From contig NZ_BATA01000011.1 of the NCBI RefSeq assembly GCF_000474235.1, forward strand, positions 1-49,218: a stretch of 49,218 nt of DNA. The letters are read 5' to 3'. Under the pieces are notes generated by a model, which ran no database searches, had not been told where the DNA came from, and was given only the letters and a program-made list of their open reading frames with translations. The position numbers were made by a program, and so were the translations under genes. Positions 22,328-31,338 of the stretch are shown here, one piece after another. The DNA comes from Halarchaeum acidiphilum MH1-52-1. Lineage in GTDB: Archaea > Halobacteriota > Halobacteria > Halobacteriales > Halobacteriaceae. The stretch's first letter is position 1. Each line of letters starts with the position of its first letter.

Positions 22328-23452
22328 ATGCGTACGTTGGTCGTGTGTGTCGACCGTGCGGGCGACGTCGCTCGGTCGACGGGAGTGACGCCGCCGGTCG
22401 TCGGCCGAGAGGCCGTCGAATCACTCGTCATCGACCTCGGGCAGTCCGATCCCGCGGATTCGAGCGTCAACTGCTTCCTCGAAGCGCTCCGCGTCGGCGC
22501 GGATCTCGGTGACGGCCCCGATGACACCGTCGTCGCGGTGGTGTCCGGGACGGCGGACACCGCGGTCGGTGCGGATCGCGCGCTCGCCGAGCAACTCGAC
22601 GCGCTCGTCGCCGCGCACGATCCGGACTCGGCGGTCGTCGTCGTCGACACCGCGGGGGACGAGCGCGTCGTCCCCATCGTCGAGAGCCGCCTCCCCGTCG
22701 ACGCCGTCGATCGCGTCGTCGTCCGGCAGGCCCGCGACATCGAGAGCACGTACTACCTCCTGAAGCAGTTCCTCGCGGACGAGGAGCTACGCGAGAGCGT
22801 GCTCGTCCCCCTCGGGGTGGTGCTCCTCGTCTTCCCGATCCTCCTCACGGTCACGGCGAGTCTCGCGCTCGCCGTCGCCTCGATCACCGCCGTTCTCGGC
22901 GCGTTCCTCCTCTACAAGGGCCTGAACGTCGACGAGCGCCTACAAGATCTCTCGTCGCAGGCGCGTGACGCGCTCTACTCGGGACGGGTCTCCATCGTCA
23001 CGTACGTCATCGCGGTCGGATTGACGCTCGTCGGCGCGTTCGCGGGCGCCCTCGGCGTCTCCGGTCTCTCCGGAGCCGGTGCCTTCGTCGCCGCGATGAC
23101 GTTCGTCTATCACAGCGTCCCGTGGCTCGCGCTCGCCGCGCTCGCGGGCGCGACCGGCCGGCTCATCGACGAGTTCATTCGAGAGGAGGCGCTGCGCGCG
23201 TCGTACCTCAATCTCCCCTTCGGCACCGTCGCGGTCGGTCTCGTCGTCCGCGGCTTCAGCGCGTACTTCGTCGAGCAGGCGGGCGTCATCCCGCCGGTGC
23301 GGACGCCGGCGCTCCCGTTCGTCGCCGCGGGCACGCTCGCGCCCGAGGAGCGACTCACGACCTTCGTGTTGCTCGGCGTCCTCGTCAGCCTCGTCGGCAT
23401 CCGCGTGTCGAGTCGCGTCACCGGCGAGAGCGGGGGCGACGAGACGCCGTAG
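22328..23452 (+). CDS. DUF373 family membrane protein
   Basis: A 374-aa archaeal DUF373 protein. The cytosolic N-terminal domain (about 1-155) starts with TLVVCVDRAGD, contains DTVVAVVSGT, and is followed by about six hydrophobic segments to residue 365. The function is unknown. It follows sppA on the same strand but has its own TATA-like CTTTTTACG (about 22292-22300) 27-30 nt before the ATG. Dph6 follows 36 bp later with a separate box. Confidence 0.88.
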   Translation: MRTLVVCVDRAGDVARSTGVTPPVVGREAVESLVIDLGQSDPADSSVNCFLEALRVGADLGDGPDDTVVAVVSGTADTAVGADRALAEQLDALVAAHDPDSAVVVVDTAGDERVVPIVESRLPVDAVDRVVVRQARDIESTYYLLKQFLADEELRESVLVPLGVVLLVFPILLTVTASLALAVASITAVLGAFLLYKGLNVDERLQDLSSQARDALYSGRVSIVTYVIAVGLTLVGAFAGALGVSGLSGAGAFVAAMTFVYHSVPWLALAALAGATGRLIDEFIREEALRASYLNLPFGTVAVGLVVRGFSAYFVEQAGVIPPVRTPALPFVAAGTLAPEERLTTFVLLGVLVSLVGIRVSSRVTGESGGDETP

Positions 23453-23488
23453 CGGGGGACATTTAGCCCTCGGCGCGTACGGAGAGGT

Positions 23489-24223
23489 ATGAGCGACGGC
23501 GAAGCGAGGCCGGGACGGTGGGTGTCGCTGTTCTCCGGCGGGAAGGACTCGAGTTGGGCGCTGTATCGAGCGATCGAGGCGGACATGGACGTCGCGCGCC
23601 TCCTCACGGTCCATCCGAGCGACGACTCCTACATGTACCACGTCCCGGCGACGCGCCTCACGGGCCTCGCCGCGGAGAGCATCGGTATCGAGCACGTGAA
23701 CGTCGAACCCGAGGACTTCGACGCCCCGAACGCCGCGGACGCGGGCGCGCAGGGCGACGTCGAACTCGAACCCCTAGAGCGCTCTCTGCGTTCCCTCGCG
23801 GGCGAGTTGGCGGGCGGACTCGCGGGCGTCACCGCCGGTGCCATCGAGAGCGAGTTCCAGACGTCGCGGATCGAGGCGATGGCCGATCGCCTCGGCTGTG
23901 CGGTGTTCGCGCCGCTCTGGGGGGAGGACCCCCTCGAACTCGGCGAGGCGATGCTCGACGCGGGCTTCGACATCACGATCCTCCAAGTCGCCGCGTACGG
24001 TCTCGACGAGTCGTGGCTCGGCCGAACGCTCGATCGCGACGCGCTCGACGAACTCGCCGCCCTGAACGGGGAGTACGGTGTCCACCCGCTCGGCGAGGGC
24101 GGGGAGTTCGAGACGTTCGTCACGGACGGTCCGCACATGGAGCGACCGATCGAATTGGAGTACGACACCGTGTGGGAGGGCGATCGGGGGCACGTCGAGA
24201 TCAGCGACGCGCGGCTGGGATAG
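23489..24223 (+). CDS. dph6: diphthine-ammonia ligase family, Dph6-like ATP pyrophosphatase
   Basis: The last step of diphthamide synthesis on elongation factor 2, amidation of diphthine with ATP, is the best-fitting role. The 244-aa protein has the PP-loop SLFSGGKDSSWALYRA (about 14-29), the conserved segment EFQTSRIEAMADRLG, PLWGEDPLEL, and GEGGEFETFVTDGP near the C-terminus. All are standard for archaeal Dph6. A TATA-like CATTTAGCC precedes the ATG by about 27 nt. A GC hairpin with T-run follows the stop. Confidence 0.9.
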   Translation: MSDGEARPGRWVSLFSGGKDSSWALYRAIEADMDVARLLTVHPSDDSYMYHVPATRLTGLAAESIGIEHVNVEPEDFDAPNAADAGAQGDVELEPLERSLRSLAGELAGGLAGVTAGAIESEFQTSRIEAMADRLGCAVFAPLWGEDPLELGEAMLDAGFDITILQVAAYGLDESWLGRTLDRDALDELAALNGEYGVHPLGEGGEFETFVTDGPHMERPIELEYDTVWEGDRGHVEISDARLG

Positions 24224-24247
24224 CGGTTCGGCGGAAGGGGATTCGTC

Positions 24248-24313
24248 GGGCGGCTCCGCCGCCCGGTGTTTTCAGCGTGGGGGGAGTTCCGTCTCGGATC
24301 ACCTGCGGTGATC
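24248..24313 (+). terminator. terminator-like hairpin after dph6, plus a second dyad
   Basis: GGGCGGC, TCC, GCCGCCC (24248-24264) followed by GGTGTTTTC looks like a stem-loop with a U-run. A second perfect dyad, GATCACC, TGC, GGTGATC (24297-24313), lies about 100 bp before the histidine kinase and could be an operator or another hairpin. Confidence 0.55.
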
Positions 24314-24410
24314 ACTCGGCGGAAAAAGTCCGAGAGCCGACGGCAGCGATTCCGATGCGGAAACCGACGGGTCCGGAAACCCTAACAGCCGCTACCCCGA
24401 GTGCATTGGC

Positions 24411-25496
24411 ATGGGGGATGTCGCCGATTTCGTCCGCGATGGGGGATCGCTCCGCGAGGAGTCGGAGTTCCTTCACGCGCTCGTCGAGAACACGTCACAG
24501 GGGATCTTGACGATCGACACGGATAGCGTCGTTCTCTTCGCGAACCCGGCGATCGAGCGCATCCTCGGGTACACGCCCGAGGAGGTGATCGGGAGTTCGA
24601 AGATGACGATCATCCCGGAGCGGTTGCGCTCGGCGCATCAGAACGGGCTGGAGGCCTTCATCGAGACCGGTGAGAAGCACATCGACTGGGACGGGGTGGA
24701 GCTTCCGGCACTGCACAAGGACGGGCACGAGGTCCCCGTGTCGGTGAGTCTCCGCACCCACGAGTACCGTGGCGAGCGGGTGTTCACCGGGATATTCACG
24801 GACATCACGGAGCGCAAGCGGCGCGAGGCGACGCTCCGCGATCAGAAGGCCGAACTGGAGGAGTTCGCGGACGTCCTCTCACACGACCTCCGCAACCCCT
24901 TGCAGGTGGCGAAGGCGCAGCTCGCGCTCGGGCGGCACGCGGACGACGCCGCGGAGCGCGAGGAGTTCTTCGACACGGTGGACGAATCTCTCGATCGGAT
25001 CAACGTGATCATCGAGGACATGTTGGCGCGTGCGCGGGACGAGGAGGACGCGGAGTCGCTCGACACGCTCCTGTTGCACGCGGTCGCGCGGGCGGCGTGG
25101 GAGACGGTGGCGACGGCGGACGCGACGCTCGCGCTCCCCGAGGGGACGTGGCAGGTGCGGGCGAATCGGAGCCGGCTGCGACAGCTCTTCGAGAACCTCT
25201 TTCGAAACGCGGTGGAGCACGGCGGGGCGTCGGCGGCGGTCCGCGTCGGCGTCCTCGACGGGGGCGCGGGGTTCTACGTCGATGACGACGGACCGGGCTT
25301 CGACGACGGAATGAAGGCCCGTGCGGTGACGAGCGAGGGTCCGGTCGGCGGCCACTACGGTCTCCACATCGTCGAGTCGGTCGCGTCGGAGCACGGGTGG
25401 GGAATGCGTCTCGCGGACGGGGTCGAGGGCGGTGCGCGAGTCGAATTCCGCGACGTGGCGCTGGCCGAGAAGGAGACGGCTACTCGCCGTTCGTGA
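24411..25496 (+). CDS. PAS-domain sensor histidine kinase
   Basis: A 361-aa soluble kinase. An N-terminal PAS domain with PAC (about 20-135; ITERKRREATL ends it) is followed by a HisKA dimerisation helix with His158 in FADVLSHDLRNPLQVAK. The HATPase domain has the N box LFENLFRNAVEHG, a DDDGPGF G1 box and a GGHYGLHIV G2 box. There are no membrane segments, so it senses a cytosolic signal. No response regulator is adjacent, as is common for haloarchaeal orphan kinases. The gene overlaps the convergent nucleotidyltransferase by 17 bp. Confidence 0.93.
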   Translation: MGDVADFVRDGGSLREESEFLHALVENTSQGILTIDTDSVVLFANPAIERILGYTPEEVIGSSKMTIIPERLRSAHQNGLEAFIETGEKHIDWDGVELPALHKDGHEVPVSVSLRTHEYRGERVFTGIFTDITERKRREATLRDQKAELEEFADVLSHDLRNPLQVAKAQLALGRHADDAAEREEFFDTVDESLDRINVIIEDMLARARDEEDAESLDTLLLHAVARAAWETVATADATLALPEGTWQVRANRSRLRQLFENLFRNAVEHGGASAAVRVGVLDGGAGFYVDDDGPGFDDGMKARAVTSEGPVGGHYGLHIVESVASEHGWGMRLADGVEGGARVEFRDVALAEKETATRRS

Positions 25497-26448
25497 TGTG
25501 CGTGTGCGCGCCGACGAGCGCGCCGGAGAAGTCGATGTTTTCGAGGCGGGTGTCGCGGTCGATGATGGACTCTCGGACGTCGCACTCGTAGAGCGTGGCG
25601 TCGGGGAAGACGACGGCGCGATCGAGGCTGGAGTCGACGACTTCCGCCCCGTCCATGACGTGGACGTCCTCGCCGAGGACGGTGTTCTCGACGGTCGCGT
25701 CGTCGGCGACGAGCGAGTCGCCGTCGAGCGTCCACGCGACGGCGTCGAGGTAGGATTCGGGCGTGCCGATGTCGAACCACGCGCCCTCGAAGGTGTAGGC
25801 GTGGACGCCGGTGCGCGATTGGAGCCACTGGATGAACCAGCCGGGTTCGTCGGGGTTCTCGCCCGCCGCGAGGTACTCGTCGAAGAGGGGCACGACGTCC
25901 GCGGGGAAGGCGTAGCAGGCGATGGAGACGAGCGTGCTCTTCGGGTCGTCGGGCTTCTCTTGGAAGTCGACGACCTCGTCGCCCTCTAGATCGACGAGTC
26001 CGTAGGACTTCGCGCGCTCGTAGCTGCCGACGTCGTAGGCGGCGATGGTCGGGGTCGACTTCGCCTCGAAGAAGTCCACGAAGTCGGAGACGTCGAAGCT
26101 GATGAGGTTGTCGCCGGCGATGACGAGCGTGTCGTCCGCGACGTTCTCGCGCTCGAAGAGTTGGGCGAGCGCGCCGACGACGCCGAACTTCTCGTCCTCC
26201 TCGCTCGTGTCCTCGATGGAGAGCGTCGGCTTCTCGTAGTCGGCGTCGGCGAGGTGCTCGCGGAAGTCGTCGGCGAAGCGCTCGTTCGTCGAGACGAACA
26301 CCTCCTCGATCCGATCGTCTGCTTCGAGTTCGGCGAAGATCCGATCGATGACGGTGGAGTCGCCGACGGGGAGGAACATCTTCGGGCGGTTCTTGGTGAT
26401 GGGCCAGAGCCGCGTCGCGTACCCGCCCGCCAGCACGACGGCTTTCAT
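25480..26448 (-). CDS. sugar-1-phosphate nucleotidyltransferase
   Basis: Activates a sugar phosphate to an NDP-sugar, probably for surface glycan or S-layer glycosylation; the sugar is not determinable here. The 322-aa protein begins with MKAVVLAGGYATRLWPIT followed by NRPKMFLPV, the GGxxTRLxP...PK signature. It has DTLVIAGDNL and FQEKP motifs, GAWFDIGTPESY, and a C-terminal left-handed beta-helix (about 245-320) with VENTVLGEDVHVMDGAEV-type turns. ATG 26448 is preferred over 26460 because a GACTTAGG box lies 27 nt upstream and the family starts with MKAVVLAGG. Confidence 0.92.
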   Translation of the reverse strand: MKAVVLAGGYATRLWPITKNRPKMFLPVGDSTVIDRIFAELEADDRIEEVFVSTNERFADDFREHLADADYEKPTLSIEDTSEEDEKFGVVGALAQLFERENVADDTLVIAGDNLISFDVSDFVDFFEAKSTPTIAAYDVGSYERAKSYGLVDLEGDEVVDFQEKPDDPKSTLVSIACYAFPADVVPLFDEYLAAGENPDEPGWFIQWLQSRTGVHAYTFEGAWFDIGTPESYLDAVAWTLDGDSLVADDATVENTVLGEDVHVMDGAEVVDSSLDRAVVFPDATLYECDVRESIIDRDTRLENIDFSGALVGAHTHITNGE

Positions 26449-26549
26449 ACTCTCACGCATCCCCGCGGTCCCTAAGTCCTTTTTCCTTCAGCGGAGTGAC
26501 GACCGCGGCCACCGCCACCGCTAAACCGCGAGACGGCGTAGGATCGAAC

Positions 26550-26840
26550 ATGGAGTCGCGGACGACACGTGAGCGCATCGCGGACGCGCTGCGCGAGGGC
26601 CCGGAGACGCCGAGTTCGCTCGCCGATCGCTTCGAGGTGACCCCGTACGCCGCGCTCGGGCACGTCGAGCACATCGCGACGTCGGTGCGGAACTCCGCGG
26701 ACGAGGAGTTCCTCGTCCGCCCGCCGGAGTGTCGCGAGTGCGGCTTATCCGGGTTCGACGATCCCCTAAACCTCCCCTCGCGCTGTCCGGAGTGCAAACA
26801 CGAGGGCATCGAGGAGCCGGCGTTCGTCGTCGAGACCTAG
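26550..26840 (+). CDS. predicted transcriptional regulator, wHTH plus zinc ribbon (COG3357-like)
   Basis: A 96-aa protein. Residues 1-50 look like a winged helix (ERIADALREGPETPSSLADRF...YAALGHVEHI). The C-terminal half has C-x2-C...C-x2-C (ECRECG and CPECKHEG), a zinc ribbon. This matches small archaeal predicted regulators. ATG 26550 follows a CGCTAAACC box by about 27 nt. Its stop overlaps the convergent Rieske gene by 4 bp (CTAG). Confidence 0.82.
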   Translation: MESRTTRERIADALREGPETPSSLADRFEVTPYAALGHVEHIATSVRNSADEEFLVRPPECRECGLSGFDDPLNLPSRCPECKHEGIEEPAFVVET

Positions 26841-27259
26841 AAGCCGAGGCGCTCGCCGGGGTTCGTCGAGAGGTCTCGTTCGGCGTCCGATTCGCCGACG
26901 CGGACGAAGTCGTAGCCGTCGTCGACGAGGTGGACGGCGCCGTCCGCGACCGCGACCTCGGCCGCGTCGAGCGTGGCCCCCTCCGGCGGCCCGAAGTCGC
27001 AGTAGCCGCTCTCGCAGTCGAAGGTCGCGCCGTGCGTCCCGCAGACGAGCGCGTCGTTTCGCATCGTCGCGCCGTCGCCGGCGTCGAGACGGACGTCCGT
27101 CCAGTGCGGGCACTCGTTGCGCCACGCGCTGACGTCGCCGCCGCCCGTGCGCACGAGGAGGAACTCGACCTCCTCGCCGGCGGCGTTCCGGAGCGTGACG
27201 AGGAGCGACGAGTCGGTGGGGACGTCGGCGACGGCCGCCATCCGGGTGCCCGTGTCCAT
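26837..27259 (-). CDS. Rieske [2Fe-2S] domain protein
   Basis: A 140-aa soluble single-domain Rieske protein. Cluster ligands are Cys50 and His52 in NECPHW and Cys73 and His76 in CGTHGATF, the C-x-H...C-x2-H pattern of NirD/ferredoxin-type Rieske components. The redox partner is unknown. Its ATG directly follows the stop of the HhH-domain gene (TAG then ATG), so both are one operon. Confidence 0.88.
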   Translation of the reverse strand: MDTGTRMAAVADVPTDSSLLVTLRNAAGEEVEFLLVRTGGGDVSAWRNECPHWTDVRLDAGDGATMRNDALVCGTHGATFDCESGYCDFGPPEGATLDAAEVAVADGAVHLVDDGYDFVRVGESDAERDLSTNPGERLGF

Positions 27260-27988
27260 CTACGTTTCCGACTCCCGGTCGCTCGCGGCCTCGACCCAGC
27301 GGGCGATCCGCTTCGGCGAGAGGTCGATTTCTTCGGCGAGATCGTCCACGTCGGCGTTCGCGAGGTCGTCGACGGTCTCGACGCCGGCCTCGCGGAGCCG
27401 GTCGGCGTACGCGGGTCCGACCCCGGAGATGATCTCGACCGACTCGGCGCCCTCGGTGTCGGCGACGTCCTCGGTCGTGTCGGGTTCGACGTCCTCGACG
27501 TCCGTCCGCATGTCCTCCCCGCTCGGGCCGGCGGCCTCCGCGGGCTCGGCGGCGTCGGCGACCGACTCGGGTTCGGCCTCCTCGACGGCGTGGTCCACGA
27601 GCGATTCGGTGGACGCCGCGGCGTCCGTTTCGGTGGCCGACGGTTCGTCCACCGTCTCCGTCTCCGTCTCCGTCTCCGCTTTCGCGCCCTCACTCGCCTC
27701 GCTCTCGACCGCTTCACCCTCCGTCGGGTCGAGGTCCGCGACGTCGGTGGTCACGTCCGATTCGCCCGGTCCGGCGGCCTCCGCGGGCTCGGCCGCCTCC
27801 GCGGGCGACGCGGGATCGCCCGCCTCGACGGACTCCTCGACGAGCGATTCGGTGGACGCCGCGGCGTCCGTTTCGGCGGCGGGCGGTTCTTCGACGCCGC
27901 CGTTCTCCTCGGTGGCGACGTCGTGGCCGCGGCTCGACCCCTCGGATCCCATGCCGAGCAGCGTCTTCAGTTTCGCGATGAGACTCAT
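27260..27988 (-). CDS. acidic repeat protein with C-terminal helix-hairpin-helix domain
   Basis: A 242-aa protein. A short basic/hydrophobic N-terminus (SLIAKLKTLLGMG) is followed by a long acidic low-complexity region with two copies of an about 81-residue unit containing TDAAASTESLV and AAEPAEAAGP. The C-terminal 60 residues form an HhH domain (VEIISGVGPAYADRLREAG) of the kind that binds DNA non-specifically or other proteins. ATG 27988 lies about 27 nt after GGTTTAAGT, which overlaps the aroE 3' end. The function is unknown. Confidence 0.8.
   Translation of the reverse strand: MSLIAKLKTLLGMGSEGSSRGHDVATEENGGVEEPPAAETDAAASTESLVEESVEAGDPASPAEAAEPAEAAGPGESDVTTDVADLDPTEGEAVESEASEGAKAETETETETVDEPSATETDAAASTESLVDHAVEEAEPESVADAAEPAEAAGPSGEDMRTDVEDVEPDTTEDVADTEGAESVEIISGVGPAYADRLREAGVETVDDLANADVDDLAEEIDLSPKRIARWVEAASDRESET
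27597..27876. repeat. internal duplication in the HhH-protein gene, 37-bp exact cores
   Basis: A 37-bp sequence at 27597-27633 recurs exactly at 27840-27876, 243 bp (81 codons) apart. Another GC-rich 23-bp block is shared in register near 27530 and 27773. The whole unit appears to be a recent in-frame duplication. Confidence 0.8.
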
Positions 27989-28014
27989 ACCGCGGCCTAA
28001 CACTCGGGCGGGAC

Positions 28015-28817
28015 TTAAACCCGGTCCCGGAGGGCGTCGTTCATCGCCGCGACGGGCGCGTCCGCCCCCGTCCAGCGCTCGAAGGCGGCGACGCCCTGAT
28101 AGAGGAGCATCCACGCGCCGTCGATGGTCGTCGCGCCGGCCGCCGAGGCTCGCGGAGGAGGCGCGTTTCGAGGGGCGAGTAGACGGCGTCGAGCACGGCG
28201 AGATCGGCGTGCAGCGCGTCCGCGGGGACGGGCGAGACGTCCTCGTCCTCGTCCATCCCGACGCTCGTCGCGTTCACGAGGACGTCGGCGTCGGCCACGG
28301 CGTCGGGGAGGGCGTTGAGTCCCGAGGCCGTGCCGCCGACGTCGGCGGCGAGTTCCTCGGCGCGCTCGACGGTGCGGTTGGCGACGTGGACGCCCGCACC
28401 GTCCTCGACGAGCGCGACGGCGGCCGCTCGGGCCGCGCCGCCCGCGCCGACGACGACGCTCTCCGCGCCCGCGAGCGGGACGTCGAAGCGATCGAAGGAG
28501 CGCCTGACGCCCGCGACGTCCGTGTTGTGACCCGTCGGGACCGCACCGGAGAAGTCGATGGTGTTGACGGCGCCGACGCGGCGCGCGAGGTCGTCCGGCT
28601 CGACGGCGTCGAGGACGTCCCCCTTGAACGGGATGGTGACGTTCAGGCCCGCGAAATCGAGGGTGTCGGCGGCCTCGACGGCCGCGGCGCCGTCGGTCGC
28701 GTCGGGTTCGAGGGTGACGTAGCGCGCGTCCAGCCCGAGTTCGTCGTACGCGGTCTCGTGCATCGGCGGCGAGAGCGAGTGGCCCACCGGGTTGCCGATG
28801 AGTCCGTAGACGTCCAT
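28015..28817 (-). pseudogene. aroE: shikimate dehydrogenase, one-base frameshift near 28149
   Basis: Reduces 3-dehydroshikimate to shikimate with NADPH. The N-terminal frame ([51 protein letters not shown]) is complete to [11 protein letters not shown]. The expected C-terminus ([18 protein letters not shown]...RDRV, TAA at 28015) then continues in another frame. Restoring one base in GAGCCTCGG near 28149 (GAG-GCC-TCG on the minus strand) repairs it to about 267 codons. The overall length of 803 nt is exactly one base short. This is either a sequence error or a recent inactivation; AroD elsewhere in the window is intact. Confidence 0.85.
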
Positions 28818-28875
28818 ACGGAGTGGGGCGTGAGCGGCGGGCAAAAACCCCGGGTTCCCGCGCCCGCGTCGCCGT

Positions 28876-30044
28876 CTATCCGCCGTGGCCGACGGTGCCC
28901 GTGAGGACGAAGGAGACGGCGACGGCGAGGAAGAGGACGTAGAGGAGACCACCGATGAGGAAGGGCGACGGGTCGAGGACGTCGGGACGGTCCGCCTCGC
29001 CGGCGGTGCGCGCGCGGAAGAAGACGACGAGCGCGCCGACGATGGCGAGCAGGACGGAGATCGCGTTCAGGAACCCCTCGGTGCCCCACCGGAGGTGGAG
29101 GTTCCAGTCGCTGAAGACGAGTCCGAGCGTGACGGGGAGCGTCCCCTGAAACGCCATCGCGCCCGTGACGTTGTTGAGCGCGAGGGTGTCCTTGTCGCGG
29201 GCGAGCCAGAGGACGGAGTTGAACGTCTCGGGGAGTTCGGTGGCGACGGGCGCGACGATGAGGCGACGACGGCCGTGGGGACGCCGACGGCGGCGGCGAG
29301 CCACTCGACCTCGGTGACGAAGAGGCGCGCGCCGCCGACGACGAGCGCGAGCGCGATGAGCGTCTGGAGCGCGACGAAGACGAGGTGTGGGTCGCCGCCG
29401 TGGTCGCGGGGATCGTAGCCGAGGCGGGCGGCGACGCGCTCGATGAGGAGACCGAGGTGGAGTTCGTCGATGTCCTCGCCCTCGCCGAGTTCGCCCGCCC
29501 GCAGGGAGCGTCGGAGGTAGTCGAGGTAGAGGAGGACGAGGAGCAGCGCCGCGATCTCGCGCACGCCGAGCGGCCCGAGCGAGGGGAGACCGTCGGGGAG
29601 GAGCGCGACGCCGAAGGCGACGACGTAGCCGACGAGGAAGACGCCGAGGTCGCGACGCGTCGAGTGGTAGCTGAAGTGGAGTTCGCCGTCGTAGGCGCGG
29701 CGCTCGCGGAAGTAGAGCACGCTGGCGCCGACGAGGAACATGGCGACGGTGGCGAGCATGAAGGGCGCGCCGAGGATCGCGCCGACGCCGACCTCGTTCG
29801 CGGCCTCGCGGCCGTGCAGGATCGCGATGACGGGAATGGTCGTCTCGGGCAGCGCGGTGCCGAGGGCCGCGAGGACGCTCCCCGTCGCGGACTGGGAGAC
29901 GCCGAGGCGGTGGCCGAGCCACTCGACGCCGTTCGTGAACACCTCCGCGCCCGCGAGCAGGAGGACGAGCGAGCACGCGAGCAGGCCGGCGCGCTCGATC
30001 GATCCCCCGAGCGCGAGCGGGACGGGGACCGGTGTCGGGATCAC
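28876..30044 (-). pseudogene. sodium/calcium exchanger-type antiporter, downstream paralog, one-base frameshift near 29263
   Basis: A CaCA-family membrane antiporter of about 389 residues with two five-helix halves. The first half carries TGSVLAALGTALPET and GAILGAPFML. The second has VAPVATELPETFNSVLW and NNVTGAMAFQGTLP, the two alpha-repeat-like segments. After VPTAVVA the frame is lost and resumes at LIVAPVATE one base later, judged against the intact neighbour at 30097-31236. The total length of 1169 nt is one base short of a multiple of three. The start is GTG 30044, about 50 bp after the upstream paralog, so it is probably in the same operon. Confidence 0.82.
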
Positions 30045-30096
30045 GGGGACAGATACCGGACACCGAACCGAAGGCGTGTCGGTCTCGATCCGCGCG

Positions 30097-31236
30097 TCAG
30101 TGGCCGCCGCTCGCGGTGACGCCGAGCGCGACGACGAAGTAGACGAGGACGACGATGAACGCGGCGTAGAAGACGCCGCCGACGAGGAACGGCCGGGGGT
30201 TCATCGGCTCCCCGTCGGCCGAGCGCGCGCGGACGTAGAGGATGCCGCCGGAGACGACGGCGAGGACGATCGAGAAGGCGTTGAGGAAGCCGGTCGTCCC
30301 CCACGCGAGCGAGAGGTCCCAGTCGGTGAAGACGATGCCGAGCGTGACGGGGAGCGTCCCCTGAAACGCCATCGCGCCCGTGATGTTGCCGAGCGCGAGG
30401 GTGTCCTTGTCGCGTGAGATCCAGAGGACGGAGTTGAATTTCTCCGGGAGTTCGGTCGCGAGCGGCGCGATGAGGAGCGCGACGACGGCGATGGGGACGT
30501 CGAGGACGTGCGTCGAGAGCCACTCGACCTCGGTGACGAAGAGGTGCGCGCCGGCGACGATGAGCGCGAGCGCGATGAGCGTCTGGAGCGCGACGAAGAC
30601 GAGGTGGGGGTTCTCGCCGTGCTCGCGGGGGTCGTAGCCGAGACGGGCGGCGACGCGCTCGATGAGGAGACCGAGGTGGAGGGCGTCGATGGCCTCGCTC
30701 TCCGCGAGTTCGCCGCCGCGGAGCGAGCGCACGAGGTACGCGAGGTAGAGCAGGACGAGGAGCGCGGCCATCGCGTACTGGATCGGTCGGGACTCGACGA
30801 ACGCCGCGGCGAACGCGACGACGTAGCCGACGAGGAAGAAGGAGAGGTCGCGCTTCGTCGCCGTCTCGTCGAAGTGCAGTCGATCGCCGAAGGTCCGGCG
30901 CTCGCGGAAGTAGAAGACGCTGGCGCCGACGAGGAACATGGCGACGGTGGCGAGCATGAAGGGCGCGCCGAGGATCGCCCCGACGCCGACGTGCGCGGAC
31001 GACGCGCCGCCGCGAACGATGGCGATGACGGGGATGAGCGTCTCCGGGAGCGCGGTGCCGACGGCGGCGAGGATGCTGCCGGTCGCCGACTCCGAGACGC
31101 CGAGGCGGTGGCCGAGCCACTCGACGCCGTTCGTGAACACCTCCGCGCCCGCGAGCAGGAGGACGAACGAGCCGACGAGGAGGAGCGCGCGATCCGCCGT
31201 CGGAGCGAGGAGCGCCGGAACGAGACCTGTCTGCAT
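30097..31236 (-). CDS. sodium/calcium exchanger-type antiporter, intact paralog
   Basis: A 379-aa membrane protein of the CaCA (cation/Ca2+ antiporter) superfamily with about ten hydrophobic helices. Its two inverted alpha-repeat-like segments are VGTALPETLIPV and APLATELPEKFNSVLW, with GAILGAPFML and GNITGAMAFQGTLP next to them. A cytosolic loop lies in the middle (RSLRGGELAESEAIDAL). The transported ion is not certain. It is highly similar throughout to the following gene, so a tandem duplication is clear. GCTTATTGG (about 31259-31268) gives a leaderless start at ATG 31236. Confidence 0.87.
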   Translation of the reverse strand: MQTGLVPALLAPTADRALLLVGSFVLLLAGAEVFTNGVEWLGHRLGVSESATGSILAAVGTALPETLIPVIAIVRGGASSAHVGVGAILGAPFMLATVAMFLVGASVFYFRERRTFGDRLHFDETATKRDLSFFLVGYVVAFAAAFVESRPIQYAMAALLVLLYLAYLVRSLRGGELAESEAIDALHLGLLIERVAARLGYDPREHGENPHLVFVALQTLIALALIVAGAHLFVTEVEWLSTHVLDVPIAVVALLIAPLATELPEKFNSVLWISRDKDTLALGNITGAMAFQGTLPVTLGIVFTDWDLSLAWGTTGFLNAFSIVLAVVSGGILYVRARSADGEPMNPRPFLVGGVFYAAFIVVLVYFVVALGVTASGGH

Positions 31237-31338
31237 AGCTGGGGTATCCGGTCGCGCGCCAATAAGCGATTCCCCCCTCGCGTCCGCCGACGCCGCCGGG
31301 TCCGACGGGCCTAAGCGCTCCCGCCGCCACCGTCCGCT

